Shown here piece by piece: positions 1-9,187 of a DNA stretch of 64,000 nt. The translations under genes were made by a program, and so were the position numbers. Location of the stretch: positions 4,001,105-4,065,104 of the forward strand of contig NZ_ABIZ01000001.1 in assembly GCF_000172155.1 (NCBI RefSeq), read 5' to 3'. The DNA comes from Verrucomicrobium spinosum DSM 4136 = JCM 18804 (lineage in GTDB: Bacteria > Verrucomicrobiota > Verrucomicrobiia > Verrucomicrobiales > Verrucomicrobiaceae). Each line of letters opens with the position of its first letter. Positions within the stretch are counted from its first letter, which is position 1. The notes under the pieces are model-generated. The model saw only the letters and a program-made list of their open reading frames with translations. It made no database searches and was not told where the DNA came from.

Positions 1-1091
1 TGGTGGAACGAGTCCCGTAAGGGGGCCATGAGTCAACCCTGGGTACGTCTCCCGCACAGGCCATTGAGAGATCGCCAGACTGGGTTTGGGAGCCGAGGTT
101 CCTTGGCAGGCGATAGCTTTCCGGTAGCGGATGTTTGGTTTATGCGTGCTGCCAAATACCCAAAGGGTGCTTCACATGGCCGTGAGTCGCGGTAGCATTA
201 CGTACCCCGGAAATGTGTCCTCCCCCGGAGGAGTGGCGCCACTCGGGCCTTTTTTGGCACCTCCGATTCCTTCCCTGGTGGCCTCTGGAGAGCTTCAACT
301 GGGGTGGCAGCCCCGCATCACGTTCAAATGCCGTATGACGCTCCATCCCTTCGCTCCAACGTGGGGGCTGGGAACCCCGCATCCTTTCGGCTTCCAGGCT
401 CGTGATCAGTAAAAGGATAGAGGACATTCCTGGCCGGGTCGTGTGCAGATGTCCCATGAGATTGTATTAGGAATCGCCGTCCAGATAACTTGGTTTGTAG
501 GGCGACCGCTTCGGTTGCCTCAGTTCGGCGGACATGCAAGGCAAGCGGAGCGCTTGCCCTGCCCTATAGCGTCAGGGAGGGAAGGAGTGTTAGAGACGAA
601 CGAATCTCAGGGGGACGGCGCTTGAGCCGGATGGCACATCCGGACTACGCCTGAGGCAACGCTGCGGGAGTAGTCCGACGGTCCCCGTCGGTTTGGGAGC
701 GAAGGGGGGATAGGTAATCACCCTTGACGCACTGACTCTTGAACGCCCCACGGCGTCTGGTCGGGCAATACCCAAACTTGTTGCCCCCCAAGCCTGATAC
801 CTGCCTGTTTTGGCGGTTGTGGTACCACTACGCGCCTCCGCGCAAAGTTGAGTTCTTCATCAATGTGAGGCATCCTCAGGGGATGCTGATATGATGGCAA
901 CATCAGATGCGTTAGTCGGAGCATGGTACAACCAGTTCTCGCTCCTGGCGCCTGATGAAATTTTGAACCGGAGTGCCTCAAACTCCTTCTTGTCCAGAAG
1001 TCCGTCTGTTGTCAGCTCTGTCAGCACCTCAGGGTAGAATCCATGCTTTTGCCGATGAACTGATAGCGCGGAGCCGAGTTTGATCGCATTT
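1..1091. other. Gene-free stretch with repeat debris
   Basis: I find no convincing gene in these 1.1 kb. Open frames are short, overlap on both strands and lack recognisable domains or signal sequences. The stretch contains a degenerate copy of the repeat that forms the tandem array near 57 kb, a perfect small hairpin at 627-643 (CCGGATG, loop GCA, CATCCGG), and a second short inverted pair, GGACTAC at 642-648 with GTAGTCC at 670-676. The hairpin core CCGGATGGCACATCC recurs on the other strand near 30.07 kb. It reads as decayed repetitive intergenic DNA. Confidence 0.5.
490..580. repeat. Solitary copy of the 57-kb repeat family
   Basis: This stretch shares its order of blocks with the tandem units at 56991-57607: TTGTAGGGCGACCGCTTCGG, then a variable spacer, then AAGCGGAGCGCTTGCCCT, then AGCGTCAGGG. 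It therefore belongs to a dispersed family and not only to the local array. The second half is more diverged than the array units. Confidence 0.6.
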
Positions 1092-1208
1092 TCAAGCTGT
1101 TTGGGCTGGCCACAACTTTTTAGAACTCTGGCGGCGAAGAAATTCGCCTGATGCGGTCAATCCGATCAGCAGTCCGACGGCGACAAGTATCAAGAGCCTT
1201 TTTTCCAT
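1092..1208 (-). CDS. Possible small membrane protein
   Basis: A 38-residue frame begins MEKRLLILVAVGLLIGL, which would form one membrane helix, followed by a basic, polar tail (LRRQSSKKLW). It lies 31 bp downstream of the secreted-protein gene on the same strand, so it could be the last gene of that transcript. No family is recognised, the length is short enough for chance, and there is no ribosome binding site. The call is weak. Confidence 0.3.
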   Translation of the reverse strand: MEKRLLILVAVGLLIGLTASGEFLRRQSSKKLWPAQTA

Positions 1209-1239
1209 CCCGTGCGGGCGTAAATTGGCTAATCCACTG

Positions 1240-1608
1240 TTACTTCGGCAGCCTCTTGCCGGTGATTCTCCGGGCCTTGTCGAAGTCGAGCACTTCGAAG
1301 GTCGAGTAATCATCACTGAAGGTCATCACGGCCTGCTCTCCGCCTTTGCGATTGAGCTCCACGGTCTTGATGTCTTTGATGACGAATTTCGCTGTGAAAT
1401 GCGGGTGGCGGAATGTGCCGTCAGGCATGAACACGCACTCCCGATCCGGCACCCCAGCGCTCACATTGCGCCAGGACCACTTGCTGGTGAGCAGGAAATC
1501 ACGCAAATTCGCGGTTGTGCTGACGCGGCTGGGCTCCTTTGGAGGTAGCTGGGCACTTGCGACTAAGGTGAAGGTCAAGAGCAGAGAGAGGGCCAGAAGG
1601 TGTTTCAT
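1240..1608 (-). CDS. Small secreted hypothetical protein
   Basis: The 122-residue product starts with a clear signal peptide (MKHLLALSLLLTFTLVASAQ), so export to the periplasm or cell surface is likely. The ATG at 1608 is preferred over the longer frame to 1635 because it places the signal peptide at the N-terminus. The mature part is rich in beta-type patterns (TSKWSWRNV, MPDGTFRHPHF, VMTFSDDYSTFEV), resembling small lipocalin-like verrucomicrobial proteins. I cannot assign a family. Confidence 0.6.
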   Translation of the reverse strand: MKHLLALSLLLTFTLVASAQLPPKEPSRVSTTANLRDFLLTSKWSWRNVSAGVPDRECVFMPDGTFRHPHFTAKFVIKDIKTVELNRKGGEQAVMTFSDDYSTFEVLDFDKARRITGKRLPK

Positions 1609-1642
1609 GAGATTGGAGGTGGCAAGAATAGGCAATTCAATG

Positions 1643-1807
1643 TCAGTCTTGGTTGCGCTGGCCGAGTGCGCTTGCGCTTGCGAGCATAATTTGGATGATC
1701 GGAATCAGGACCTTATCGATCTTGGGCATGTGGCCAGATCCGGTGGGCAGCAACCTGATGACGTAGGAAAAAGCGATCGCTGCCGCCCAGAAGGCCTGAT
1801 TGAGCAC
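1643..1807 (-). CDS. Possible small membrane protein or gene tail
   Basis: From a GTG at 1807 a 54-residue frame runs through two hydrophobic stretches (AFWAAAIAFSYVIRLL and KVLIPIIQIMLASASAL) separated by a basic loop. It lies 111 bp downstream of surE on the same strand. An ATG-starting frame in another register overlaps its beginning, so it may be the tail of a frameshifted gene. No family is recognised. Confidence 0.3.
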   Translation of the reverse strand: MLNQAFWAAAIAFSYVIRLLPTGSGHMPKIDKVLIPIIQIMLASASALGQRNQD

Positions 1808-1918
1808 TGATAGGTTTCGTCTTGTCTCCGTGTGCCTCGTTCATAGCGCTGTTGGCAGGGGGGGCGCGGGAATTCTCGCTTCGTCTTGGGGGTTGTCCAA
1901 CCATTCCGGTCCAGGCAC

Positions 1919-2638
1919 CTACGCAACGACGCTCAACCTGCTCACCGAGACCGCTCCACCAAAACACACGTTCACATCAGAACCCACAGGTGCTGGGCGG
2001 TCTGCATACCGGGCGGTGTAGCGCAGGTCCCACTCTCCCGCATTTCCCTCACTCCGATCATACGTCACCAGCATCGGCGGGCGGGCGGGGGAGGTGATCA
2101 ATCGCTCCGGCAATGCCTCGCTGCCAGGTGGCAGGTGGGGGTAGTTGACGTTCCAGAACTCGCCATCCGCCAAATTCTGACCCAGCAACCACTCGATTAA
2201 CTGGGTGGTCCAACGGCCTGTCCGTTCCCAATCAAGAGCAATGCCCTTCACGAGATAGTGCGAAAAAGCGGCCGAACGGAACCCGTGATACGCCGCTTCT
2301 CTCGCCCCGGCGACCGTGCCGGAGATGACCAGATCCTGCCCCATGTTCCCGCCGGCGTTCACGCCGGAGAGCACAAAGTCCGGCTTAATACCCAGGCCAA
2401 AGACGGCTGCCCGCACGCAATCGGCCGGAGTGCCGCTGACGGCATAGGCGTGTTCCGCCTTCTGGAGGACCTTCAGGACCTCCGTGGTGGTCACGCGATG
2501 GCCACACTGGGAGTACTCGCGATCTGGGGCGGCAATCGTGTAGGTAGCCCCGGGAATTGCTGAAACTGCGGCGGCCAGAGCGGCCAGTCCGGGGGCTTCA
2601 ATGCCGTCGTCGTTGGTAAGGAGGAAGTGCAAGTCCAC
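1919..2638 (-). CDS. surE: 5'/3'-nucleotidase SurE
   Basis: SurE is a cytoplasmic divalent-metal nucleotidase that removes the phosphate from nucleoside 5'- and 3'-monophosphates. The 239 residues match the family length. The metal ligands are in place: D10 and D11 in LLTNDDGI, S43 in EYSQCGH and N94 in SGVNAGGN. SGTPADCV and SGTVAGAREA are also family blocks. It follows the LON-domain gene by 48 bp on the same strand, probably as the distal gene of one transcript. Confidence 0.93.
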   Translation of the reverse strand: MDLHFLLTNDDGIEAPGLAALAAAVSAIPGATYTIAAPDREYSQCGHRVTTTEVLKVLQKAEHAYAVSGTPADCVRAAVFGLGIKPDFVLSGVNAGGNMGQDLVISGTVAGAREAAYHGFRSAAFSHYLVKGIALDWERTGRWTTQLIEWLLGQNLADGEFWNVNYPHLPPGSEALPERLITSPARPPMLVTYDRSEGNAGEWDLRYTARYADRPAPVGSDVNVCFGGAVSVSRLSVVA

Positions 2639-2686
2639 CCATGCTCCGGGGAGCAGGAAAAATCAAGTCTTCCCCCGTCGCCCTGC

Positions 2687-3298
2687 TTACAGGCACTCCC
2701 TCTTGCGCAGGGCGTCGATCAGCAGCTCAAACCGGCGGGCTAGAGAGGTCTCAGCAAGGAGCTTTTGCTGCAGCTTGGGGCAGCGGGTGAAATGGTAGCT
2801 CAGCACATCACAAATGAGCTCCGGATTGTCGTTCTCTCCCAGCGTTTCACAGAGCTGGGATGCGCTCTCGTCTTTGCCCACCTTGAAGAGCTGGAGGGCC
2901 TTGTCTTTCAGGTCCATCACCTTGTCGATATCGTCGATGTGGGTCTCGACTGGATCGACGGCCGCGATGCGGAAGGGGCGTTCCTGGACCCATTTTTTGA
3001 GGCGAATGCGGCGGACCCCGAGGAGGAGCAAGTGGGAGGTGCCATCATCCTGCTGGACGCAGGCCCGGACCAGCCCGGCAGTTGTGTGCGGATTGATCTG
3101 GTCGCTGTCGCCTTCATCGCTCCGATTCCCGATGCAAAACATGCGATGCGACTGCAGCGCGTGGGTCAGCATGGAGCGGTAGCGCTCTTCAAAGATGTAC
3201 AGCGGAAGAAGGCAGCCCGGAAAAAGGTGGCAGTCAGAGAGCACCATCACAGGCAGTTCTCCGGGGATAGTCAGACTGGCTTCTTGATTGATGTCCAT
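2687..3298 (-). CDS. LON substrate-binding domain protein
   Basis: This 203-residue protein consists almost only of the N-terminal substrate-recognition domain of Lon protease, without the ATPase or peptidase parts. Diagnostic stretches are LPVMVLSDCHLFPGCLLPLYIFEERYR at the N-terminus (shown only as LPLYIFEERYR for the core motif) and a helical C-terminal half. The role of such stand-alone domains is not established. The ATG at 3298 is chosen because the longer upstream frame is low-complexity antisense to the DUF1501 gene. It lies between DUF1501 and surE. Confidence 0.85.
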   Translation of the reverse strand: MDINQEASLTIPGELPVMVLSDCHLFPGCLLPLYIFEERYRSMLTHALQSHRMFCIGNRSDEGDSDQINPHTTAGLVRACVQQDDGTSHLLLLGVRRIRLKKWVQERPFRIAAVDPVETHIDDIDKVMDLKDKALQLFKVGKDESASQLCETLGENDNPELICDVLSYHFTRCPKLQQKLLAETSLARRFELLIDALRKRECL

Positions 3299-3398
3299 TC
3301 CCACTTCTATACGCCACTCAGCAAGCGGGTGGACGACCCGGCTTGCCGTTTCCCGCCTCCTGCAAAGCACTGATTTTGCAGGAGGTTGACGGATTTGG

Positions 3399-4658
3399 CT
3401 AGCTGAAAAGTGCCTGAATGGGGTGTCCGCCGTCGGTGATGGGCACCGGGCGGGATGCATCAAAGAGCTCCTTGGAAGGGTCCACGCCCATGGCGGCATG
3501 GACGGTGGCATGAAAATCCGGGATGCTGACGGGATTCTCCAGGACGTTCTTGGAGAGGTCGTCTGTGACCCCATACGCGCCGCAATGCTTGAGCCCCCCC
3601 CCAGCGAGGATCAGGGAAAAGGCGGTACCCTGGTGGCCGCGCCCCCCTTTGCCATCGTAGGCGGCAGGGCGACCGAACTCGGTGCCGATGACGATGAGCG
3701 TCTTGTCCAGGAGGCGCTTCTCCTCCAGATCGATGATCAGGGCAGACAGGGCGGTGTCCAGCTCCTGGATAAGCACGTGCTGCTGGAGTTGACCCTCGTT
3801 GTGCGTGTCCCAACCGGTGCCGTTGATGAAGTTCAAGTTGTGTGAAACCTCAATGAAACGCACTCCGGACTGTACCAGGCGGCGGGAGAGCAGGCAGCGT
3901 TGGCCGAACTCGCCGCCATAGGCCTGGCGCAGAGTGGAGGATTCCTCATCCAGCTTGAAATTGCGCATGAACTCCGGACCGGCCAGCCGCAGCGCCTCCC
4001 GCTGTGCCGTCTCGTAGTCGCCCATCACCGAGTGGTCGCTGGTGCGCTTCTGCAGGGGTTCAAGAAGCTTCTCCCGGGCACTCATCCGGTCGGGGGTGAC
4101 GAAATCTGGGCGGGTGAAGCCTGCGGGTCCCGTGGCCGTATCCGTAAGATACACGTAGCCGTCCTTGGCTCCGAGGAAACCTGGTCCGCGGCTCACGTTG
4201 GGGTAGCCGATCAGCATGTAGGCGGGCACTTTGGGATCGGCAGCACCACGCTCATGAGCGATGATGGAGCCGATAGAGGGATAAGTCACGTTACCGCTGA
4301 TCATCCGGCCGGTGTGGACGATGTTCGTGGCGAAGGCGTGCTCATCAATGACCTTGTGATTCACGGTGCGCACCGCAGTGATGCGGTCCATGAGCGGGGC
4401 GGTCTTCTTGAGGTGCTCGCACACCTTCACGCCTGACACTGCCGTATCAATGGAGGCGTACTCTGAGCCTGCCAGCTTGGGCGTCGCCTTGGAGTTGCCC
4501 AGAGCCTTGGGGTCAAAGGTGTCGATCTGCGACATCCCGCCGCCCAGCCAGATGAAGATGCAGTGCTCCGCCTTGCCCTTGGGCATCATGGCCTGGGGAC
4601 TGGCATAGGCCGCGAGGGGGGCCAGGGCGGCGGTCTTAAGGAAGGATCTGCGGTTCAT
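3399..4658 (-). CDS. DUF1501 protein, Tat-exported
   Basis: The 419-residue product begins with a twin-arginine signal ([20 protein letters not shown]), so it is exported folded. The body matches DUF1501, a family with an alkaline-phosphatase/sulfatase-like fold that is abundant in Planctomycetes and Verrucomicrobia; typical blocks are [37 protein letters not shown] and [11 protein letters not shown]. It starts 47 bp after the large LamG/DUF1549/DUF1553 gene. This pairing is characteristic of PVC bacteria and is usually linked to polysaccharide use, although the chemistry is unproven. Confidence 0.92.
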   Translation of the reverse strand: MNRRSFLKTAALAPLAAYASPQAMMPKGKAEHCIFIWLGGGMSQIDTFDPKALGNSKATPKLAGSEYASIDTAVSGVKVCEHLKKTAPLMDRITAVRTVNHKVIDEHAFATNIVHTGRMISGNVTYPSIGSIIAHERGAADPKVPAYMLIGYPNVSRGPGFLGAKDGYVYLTDTATGPAGFTRPDFVTPDRMSAREKLLEPLQKRTSDHSVMGDYETAQREALRLAGPEFMRNFKLDEESSTLRQAYGGEFGQRCLLSRRLVQSGVRFIEVSHNLNFINGTGWDTHNEGQLQQHVLIQELDTALSALIIDLEEKRLLDKTLIVIGTEFGRPAAYDGKGGRGHQGTAFSLILAGGGLKHCGAYGVTDDLSKNVLENPVSIPDFHATVHAAMGVDPSKELFDASRPVPITDGGHPIQALFS

Positions 4659-4705
4659 AGTACGAGGAAATTAGATGGGTTGAAGAAGCGGAAACGGATG
4701 GTGAA

Positions 4706-7700
4706 TCAGGGGACGAAGACCCATTCCGGGGCGTTCAGCAGGGCCCAGAGGGCGTCCTCCAGCTTCTGACGCCAGGCAGCATCCAGCTTCTGGGTGGGTG
4801 GGTCACCCTTGCGGGCGGCCGTTTCTTCCGCCATGCGCACCGTGGTGGCCACGGGGTCCAGGTGGTTGGACCAGGACACGTACATGGGCTTCACCCGCGG
4901 GGCTGGGGTGGCGACAGGCACCGGGGAGAGTTTGCGATCGGCATAGCCTGCACCGAGGAACTCCGTGTAGCGTTGCTTCTCCTCCGCGGTCGGCATACGG
5001 GTGAGGAGTTTCAGGAACAACGTGTCCACAAACTGGTCCACGGGCCGGTCTTCCAGCGCCAGGGCAGTGATTCCGTGGTCATCGCTCAGTCGGGTGAGCC
5101 AGATGCCCACGGTGCCGTTGGAGATGATGGCAGGCTGCAGGACATTCGACTCCCGGTCGCGCTTGCTCACGGGATCCTGACGGGACCCACGCCAGCCGAA
5201 GGCGCCCAGCACGTCGCACACGGCCTGGTTGCGGGGGAGAGCCAGGCTGGGGCGGTCACGCTCATTCGAGGTGGAGGTGAGCATCCAGCTACGGCGGGGA
5301 TGGCCGAGGCTGATGGAGTTGCCCAGATCGCGACGGCCGTCGATGTCGAGGCTCACTTCTTCCAGATTGAAGGGCTTGCCCGTGGCGGCAAAGAGGGAAT
5401 CGACGATCTGCTCCGCTTCCAGGCGGCGGGGTGCCGGGGAGGCGAAGAGCGGGCTCGCGGTACGCAGGGTGTCATCCGTTGCGCGTTGATAGGCGTGGGA
5501 CGTCATGATCAGGCGGACCAGCTTCTTGGCATCATAGCCATTGCGCACAAACTCACGGCCCAGCCATTGCAGAAGCTCAGGATGGGTAGGCTTGCCTTTC
5601 TCCCAGTCTTCCACCGGCTCCACGATGCCTCGCCCCATGAGGCGGGCCCAGAGGCGGTTGGCCATGACTTGGGCAAAGCGCTCGTTCTGCGGACCTGTGA
5701 TGATCGCCGCCAGTTGCTCGCGGGTGTCTTCAGGATGCTCCGCAAGAGCGGCTCCGGACGCCTCATCACCAAACTTCGTGAAACGCCACTTGGGCTGCAC
5801 TTTGGAACCTGGCTTCAGCGTCACTTGAATGAGCGGCTTGCGGCCCCCTTCATGCAACTTGTCCATGGGCACACTGCTTGTGGTGGGCACATCCACGGGT
5901 TTCTGGGACAGCATCGCCGCCAGGGCAAAGAGGTCCTCCTGTAGGGACTCATGAGAAGGGGAGTCGTGGCAGCGGGCGCACTTTGTCTCCACACCCAGGA
6001 AGGCAGTGCTCACAATCGTGCCCTTGGCGGCCATGGGCACGTCATTCTGTGACGCCACGCCGAAGCCAGCAGGGCCACCAAAGCGGACACTGCCCTTCAT
6101 GGTCAGCAGTTCTGTGACGAACAGGTCCATCGGCTTGTTATCCAGCAGTGCCTCGTAGATCCACCAGCGGAAGGGACCGGAGTTGTTGAGCGTCGGGTTC
6201 AAGATGTTGGGGTTCTCTGCCAGCACATCCTGCCAGTAGCCCGTCCAGTTGTCGGCCCAGCGGGGATCGGTGAGCAGTTTGTCAATCGCGCGAATACGCT
6301 TGTCAGCGCTGGTGTCCTTCTGGAAGGCTTCGATCTCGGCCAGCGTTGGCGGCACGCCCACTGTATCGAGGTAAGCACGGCGCAGGAACGCGAGGTCGGA
6401 GGTCAGCGCGGTTACGGTGATCTTGTCCACCTTCATTTCGGGCCAGACGGCCCCCTCATTGATCCAGAGGGTGATCAAATCCGTCTGTTCCTTGGTCAAC
6501 CGGCTGCCTTTGGGGGGCATGATGGCGTCTTCATCATCCGTGATGACTCGCGCAAGCAGGGAGCTCTCCTCCGGGTGCAGTGGCGTGACGGCAGGACCGT
6601 CGTTCTCACCGCCATGCATTGCTGCGGCCAGAGAGTCGAGCTTGAGGTCGCCCTTGGTCTTCGTGCCCTGGTGACAGTCATAGCACTTGGTCTCCAAGAT
6701 GGGCTGGATGTCGCGATAGAAGTCCACCTTGCCGCTGTGGGAGGCCGTGTTCTGCTCACTCACCGTCGCCATCTTCACAGAGAGGAAGTGATCGATGGGG
6801 TTGAGGGCAGGATAGCCCTTGACGAGCGGGGGCACGGCCACCTCCTTGGTGCTGGCCAGCCAGTCTTGCACTGCTTTGCGGCGGTTGTCCCAATACGGCT
6901 TGGTTTCGGCCAGCCGCTCCGCGCGACGCTGGCTGTTCATTTCATCCAACCTTGCCTGACGGTCTGCCGCATAAGTCGTCCAACCCTGGTCATTGTACGT
7001 GATGGCTTCACCCGCCTTGCCGCCCTTGGCCGGGGTGAGTAGTTGCCAGGTCTCCGTGCCTTGCTTGGACCAGGCCACGACGGTTTCCCCCAGTTCAGGC
7101 CGACGCTTGCTTTTTCCAACCATGCCGCCCACCAGTGTTTCCAAGACGACGGTATGCTCCCCGCCTTTTGATTCAAACTCGCACCACGTTTCCTGGGTGC
7201 CGGGAGGGGCAAAGCGGAAGTCCGGGCCGAGGTTGAGATAGCCTTCCTGCTCGCCCACATGGCCATGTCCGCCGCTGTCGGGTTTGGGGAAAGTCGTGGT
7301 GAGCAACTGCACCCCATCGATGTGCAGATGAGAAGCCCCCCGACCACGCAGGAGGATGCGATGCTTGCCCGCCGGGAGGTTCACCACCGCGGCTGCCCGC
7401 ACAAGAAAAGGGATGGGGCGATCTGCGCGCACGCCGCTGGTGATGTACTTGTGAGGCACTTCGAACAGGCCAAACGCACGCTCACCGTAGGACTCCGTGG
7501 CCCGGGGGGATTGGGTCGGCCAGGCGTTCTTTTCTGGCAGGCGGTCCTCGCAGATCTGCACGAGCACCTTGCCATCTGGAATCATGCTGCGCTCGACCAC
7601 TGGGGGCTGGGGCACATACTGGAAGCGTTGGGCCACCACTGACTCAGGCAGAGTGCCGCGATAGATGGCCACTTCATCCAGCGACCCTTGCAGCGAGTTG

Positions 7701-8455
7701 CCGGCGCCGCCGCCGTAACCGGAGCCGATGTTCAAGTCGTCGGCATCATTTACAGGACCGTTGTTGGTCTTGCCCGCCATGTCCCACACGCCCTTGACCT
7801 CCTTGCCGTCCACATAGGCTTCGAGGCTGTCGGCCTTGCCGAACGTATAGCTCACCACAACATGGTGCCACCCGGTGCCGGGAGTGAATCCTTCTTCGGC
7901 CACCCAGCGGTGATACTCGCGTGTGCCATCTGGCTTGTCGGACTCGCTGCGGAAGAGGAACGAAGGCCGGGCCTCGCCACCTTCGCCTTTGAGGCGCAGG
8001 GCATAGTTTTGGTTCTCTGTGGAGAAAGCGGCTTTCTTGTTGCGGCCCTTGCTTACGAGATAACAGTAGGAGCCGTTCTTGATTTGCTCGACGCTGACCC
8101 ACGCTTCCAGCGTGATGGCATCCCCTTTAACAAAACGCAGGTTCACTCCCGGGACATCCGATTCACGGACATTGATGCTGGTGCCGCTGCCGGAGAAGAC
8201 CGCCGCCTTATTGCCCGCTTTGAAGCCGGGGAACGTCGGTGTCTGCGGCCCCGTCGGGGTGATGGACTTGCCACCCTGCCACGCGCCGGGCTCATCCTTG
8301 TCGAAGGTCCATTTGATCAGCGGAGCGGGGGCCTGTTCCGCCACTTTGTCGCTGGAGTCGTTCACGGAGTCATTCGTGGCATCGTTGGTCGTCTGCCCAA
8401 AGGCAGTTGCCGAGGCCAGAGCCAGGAAAAGAAAAGGTTTGCGGGGAAAGTGCAT
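4706..8455 (-). CDS. LamG-cytochrome-DUF1549-DUF1553 protein
   Basis: A 1249-residue exported protein with signal peptide MHFPRKPFLFLALASATAFG. Domain order: LamG/concanavalin-like carbohydrate-binding fold (about 45-275), a linker with a second beta-rich part, a planctomycete-type cytochrome domain with haem motif CYDCH near residue 590, DUF1549 with a second CARCH motif near 823, then DUF1553 ending in the usual PEWVFVP tail. Cytochrome plus DUF1549/1553 is a PVC hallmark. It is upstream of DUF1501 and probably co-transcribed. A periplasmic redox or glycan-processing role is likely but inferred. Confidence 0.93.
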   Translation of the reverse strand: MHFPRKPFLFLALASATAFGQTTNDATNDSVNDSSDKVAEQAPAPLIKWTFDKDEPGAWQGGKSITPTGPQTPTFPGFKAGNKAAVFSGSGTSINVRESDVPGVNLRFVKGDAITLEAWVSVEQIKNGSYCYLVSKGRNKKAAFSTENQNYALRLKGEGGEARPSFLFRSESDKPDGTREYHRWVAEEGFTPGTGWHHVVVSYTFGKADSLEAYVDGKEVKGVWDMAGKTNNGPVNDADDLNIGSGYGGGAGNSLQGSLDEVAIYRGTLPESVVAQRFQYVPQPPVVERSMIPDGKVLVQICEDRLPEKNAWPTQSPRATESYGERAFGLFEVPHKYITSGVRADRPIPFLVRAAAVVNLPAGKHRILLRGRGASHLHIDGVQLLTTTFPKPDSGGHGHVGEQEGYLNLGPDFRFAPPGTQETWCEFESKGGEHTVVLETLVGGMVGKSKRRPELGETVVAWSKQGTETWQLLTPAKGGKAGEAITYNDQGWTTYAADRQARLDEMNSQRRAERLAETKPYWDNRRKAVQDWLASTKEVAVPPLVKGYPALNPIDHFLSVKMATVSEQNTASHSGKVDFYRDIQPILETKCYDCHQGTKTKGDLKLDSLAAAMHGGENDGPAVTPLHPEESSLLARVITDDEDAIMPPKGSRLTKEQTDLITLWINEGAVWPEMKVDKITVTALTSDLAFLRRAYLDTVGVPPTLAEIEAFQKDTSADKRIRAIDKLLTDPRWADNWTGYWQDVLAENPNILNPTLNNSGPFRWWIYEALLDNKPMDLFVTELLTMKGSVRFGGPAGFGVASQNDVPMAAKGTIVSTAFLGVETKCARCHDSPSHESLQEDLFALAAMLSQKPVDVPTTSSVPMDKLHEGGRKPLIQVTLKPGSKVQPKWRFTKFGDEASGAALAEHPEDTREQLAAIITGPQNERFAQVMANRLWARLMGRGIVEPVEDWEKGKPTHPELLQWLGREFVRNGYDAKKLVRLIMTSHAYQRATDDTLRTASPLFASPAPRRLEAEQIVDSLFAATGKPFNLEEVSLDIDGRRDLGNSISLGHPRRSWMLTSTSNERDRPSLALPRNQAVCDVLGAFGWRGSRQDPVSKRDRESNVLQPAIISNGTVGIWLTRLSDDHGITALALEDRPVDQFVDTLFLKLLTRMPTAEEKQRYTEFLGAGYADRKLSPVPVATPAPRVKPMYVSWSNHLDPVATTVRMAEETAARKGDPPTQKLDAAWRQKLEDALWALLNAPEWVFVP

Positions 8456-8554
8456 GGCGGTGTGTGCTAAAAGAATAACGGAGTCAGGCCGCGTCTTTCA
8501 ACACTCGCCCGAACCGCATTCGGGGTGGTCCCGCATCCCCCATTCGGGTGATGT

Positions 8555-9187
8555 TCAGACCTCCAGGAGTCCTCGCCGGATCGCTTCCGTCACCGCCTGG
8601 GTGCGGTCTTGAGCCCCCAGTTTTTCCAGGACATTGCTTACGTGGCGTTTCACGGTCTCCTCACTCAGACCGAGAACGGAGGCGATTTCTTTATTGCTGC
8701 GCCCTTTGGCCATCTGGGCCAGCACCTCGCGCTCCCGCGGGCTGGGTTCCGGCCTGCCCAGCCGCTCCGCCAGACGCTGGGCGATGTCTCCTGGGAGGTA
8801 GCGCTTGCCCAAGCCCACGGTGCGGATGGCCTTCAGCAGGTCCTCGCGGGGAGCGGACTTTTGCAGGTACCCCAGAGCCCCGGCCCTGATGGCCCGGTAC
8901 ACGTCCTCATCCCGTGCAAAGGAGGAAAAGACGAGGATGCGGATGCCCGGGTGGGCCTGCCCAAGCTGCTCTGTGCAAGTGATGCCGTTCACCTCCCCAA
9001 GCTGGAGATCCATGATGACGACGTCCGGAGTGTGGGCGGCGCAGGCGGTCAGAGCCTCCGCCGCACTGCCGGCCTCAGCGACCACCAGCAGATCCTCCTC
9101 AAGCCCAAGAGAAGCCGCCAGTCCGCTGCGGACCACGAAATGGTCGTCAACGAGAAGGATGCGAACAGGAGGAGGCGCAGTGGACAT
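8555..9187 (-). CDS. NarL/FixJ-type response regulator
   Basis: The 210-residue protein has a receiver domain (about 8-122) with acidic pair D14/D15, phosphoacceptor D60 (VVIMDLQLG) and K110 (GYLQKSAP), followed by a LuxR-type helix-turn-helix (SPREREVLAQMAKGRSNKEI, then VKRHVSNVLEKLG). It should be a DNA-binding transcription regulator. Its ATG overlaps the stop of the kinase gene as TGATG, indicating translational coupling and identifying that kinase as the cognate partner. Confidence 0.95.
   Translation of the reverse strand: MSTAPPPVRILLVDDHFVVRSGLAASLGLEEDLLVVAEAGSAAEALTACAAHTPDVVIMDLQLGEVNGITCTEQLGQAHPGIRILVFSSFARDEDVYRAIRAGALGYLQKSAPREDLLKAIRTVGLGKRYLPGDIAQRLAERLGRPEPSPREREVLAQMAKGRSNKEIASVLGLSEETVKRHVSNVLEKLGAQDRTQAVTEAIRRGLLEV

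Noticed and set aside
8508-8524. Hairpin CCCGAA/TTCGGG downstream of the response regulator
   Set aside because: The stem is only 6 bp and there is no T-run, so a terminator call was not justified.
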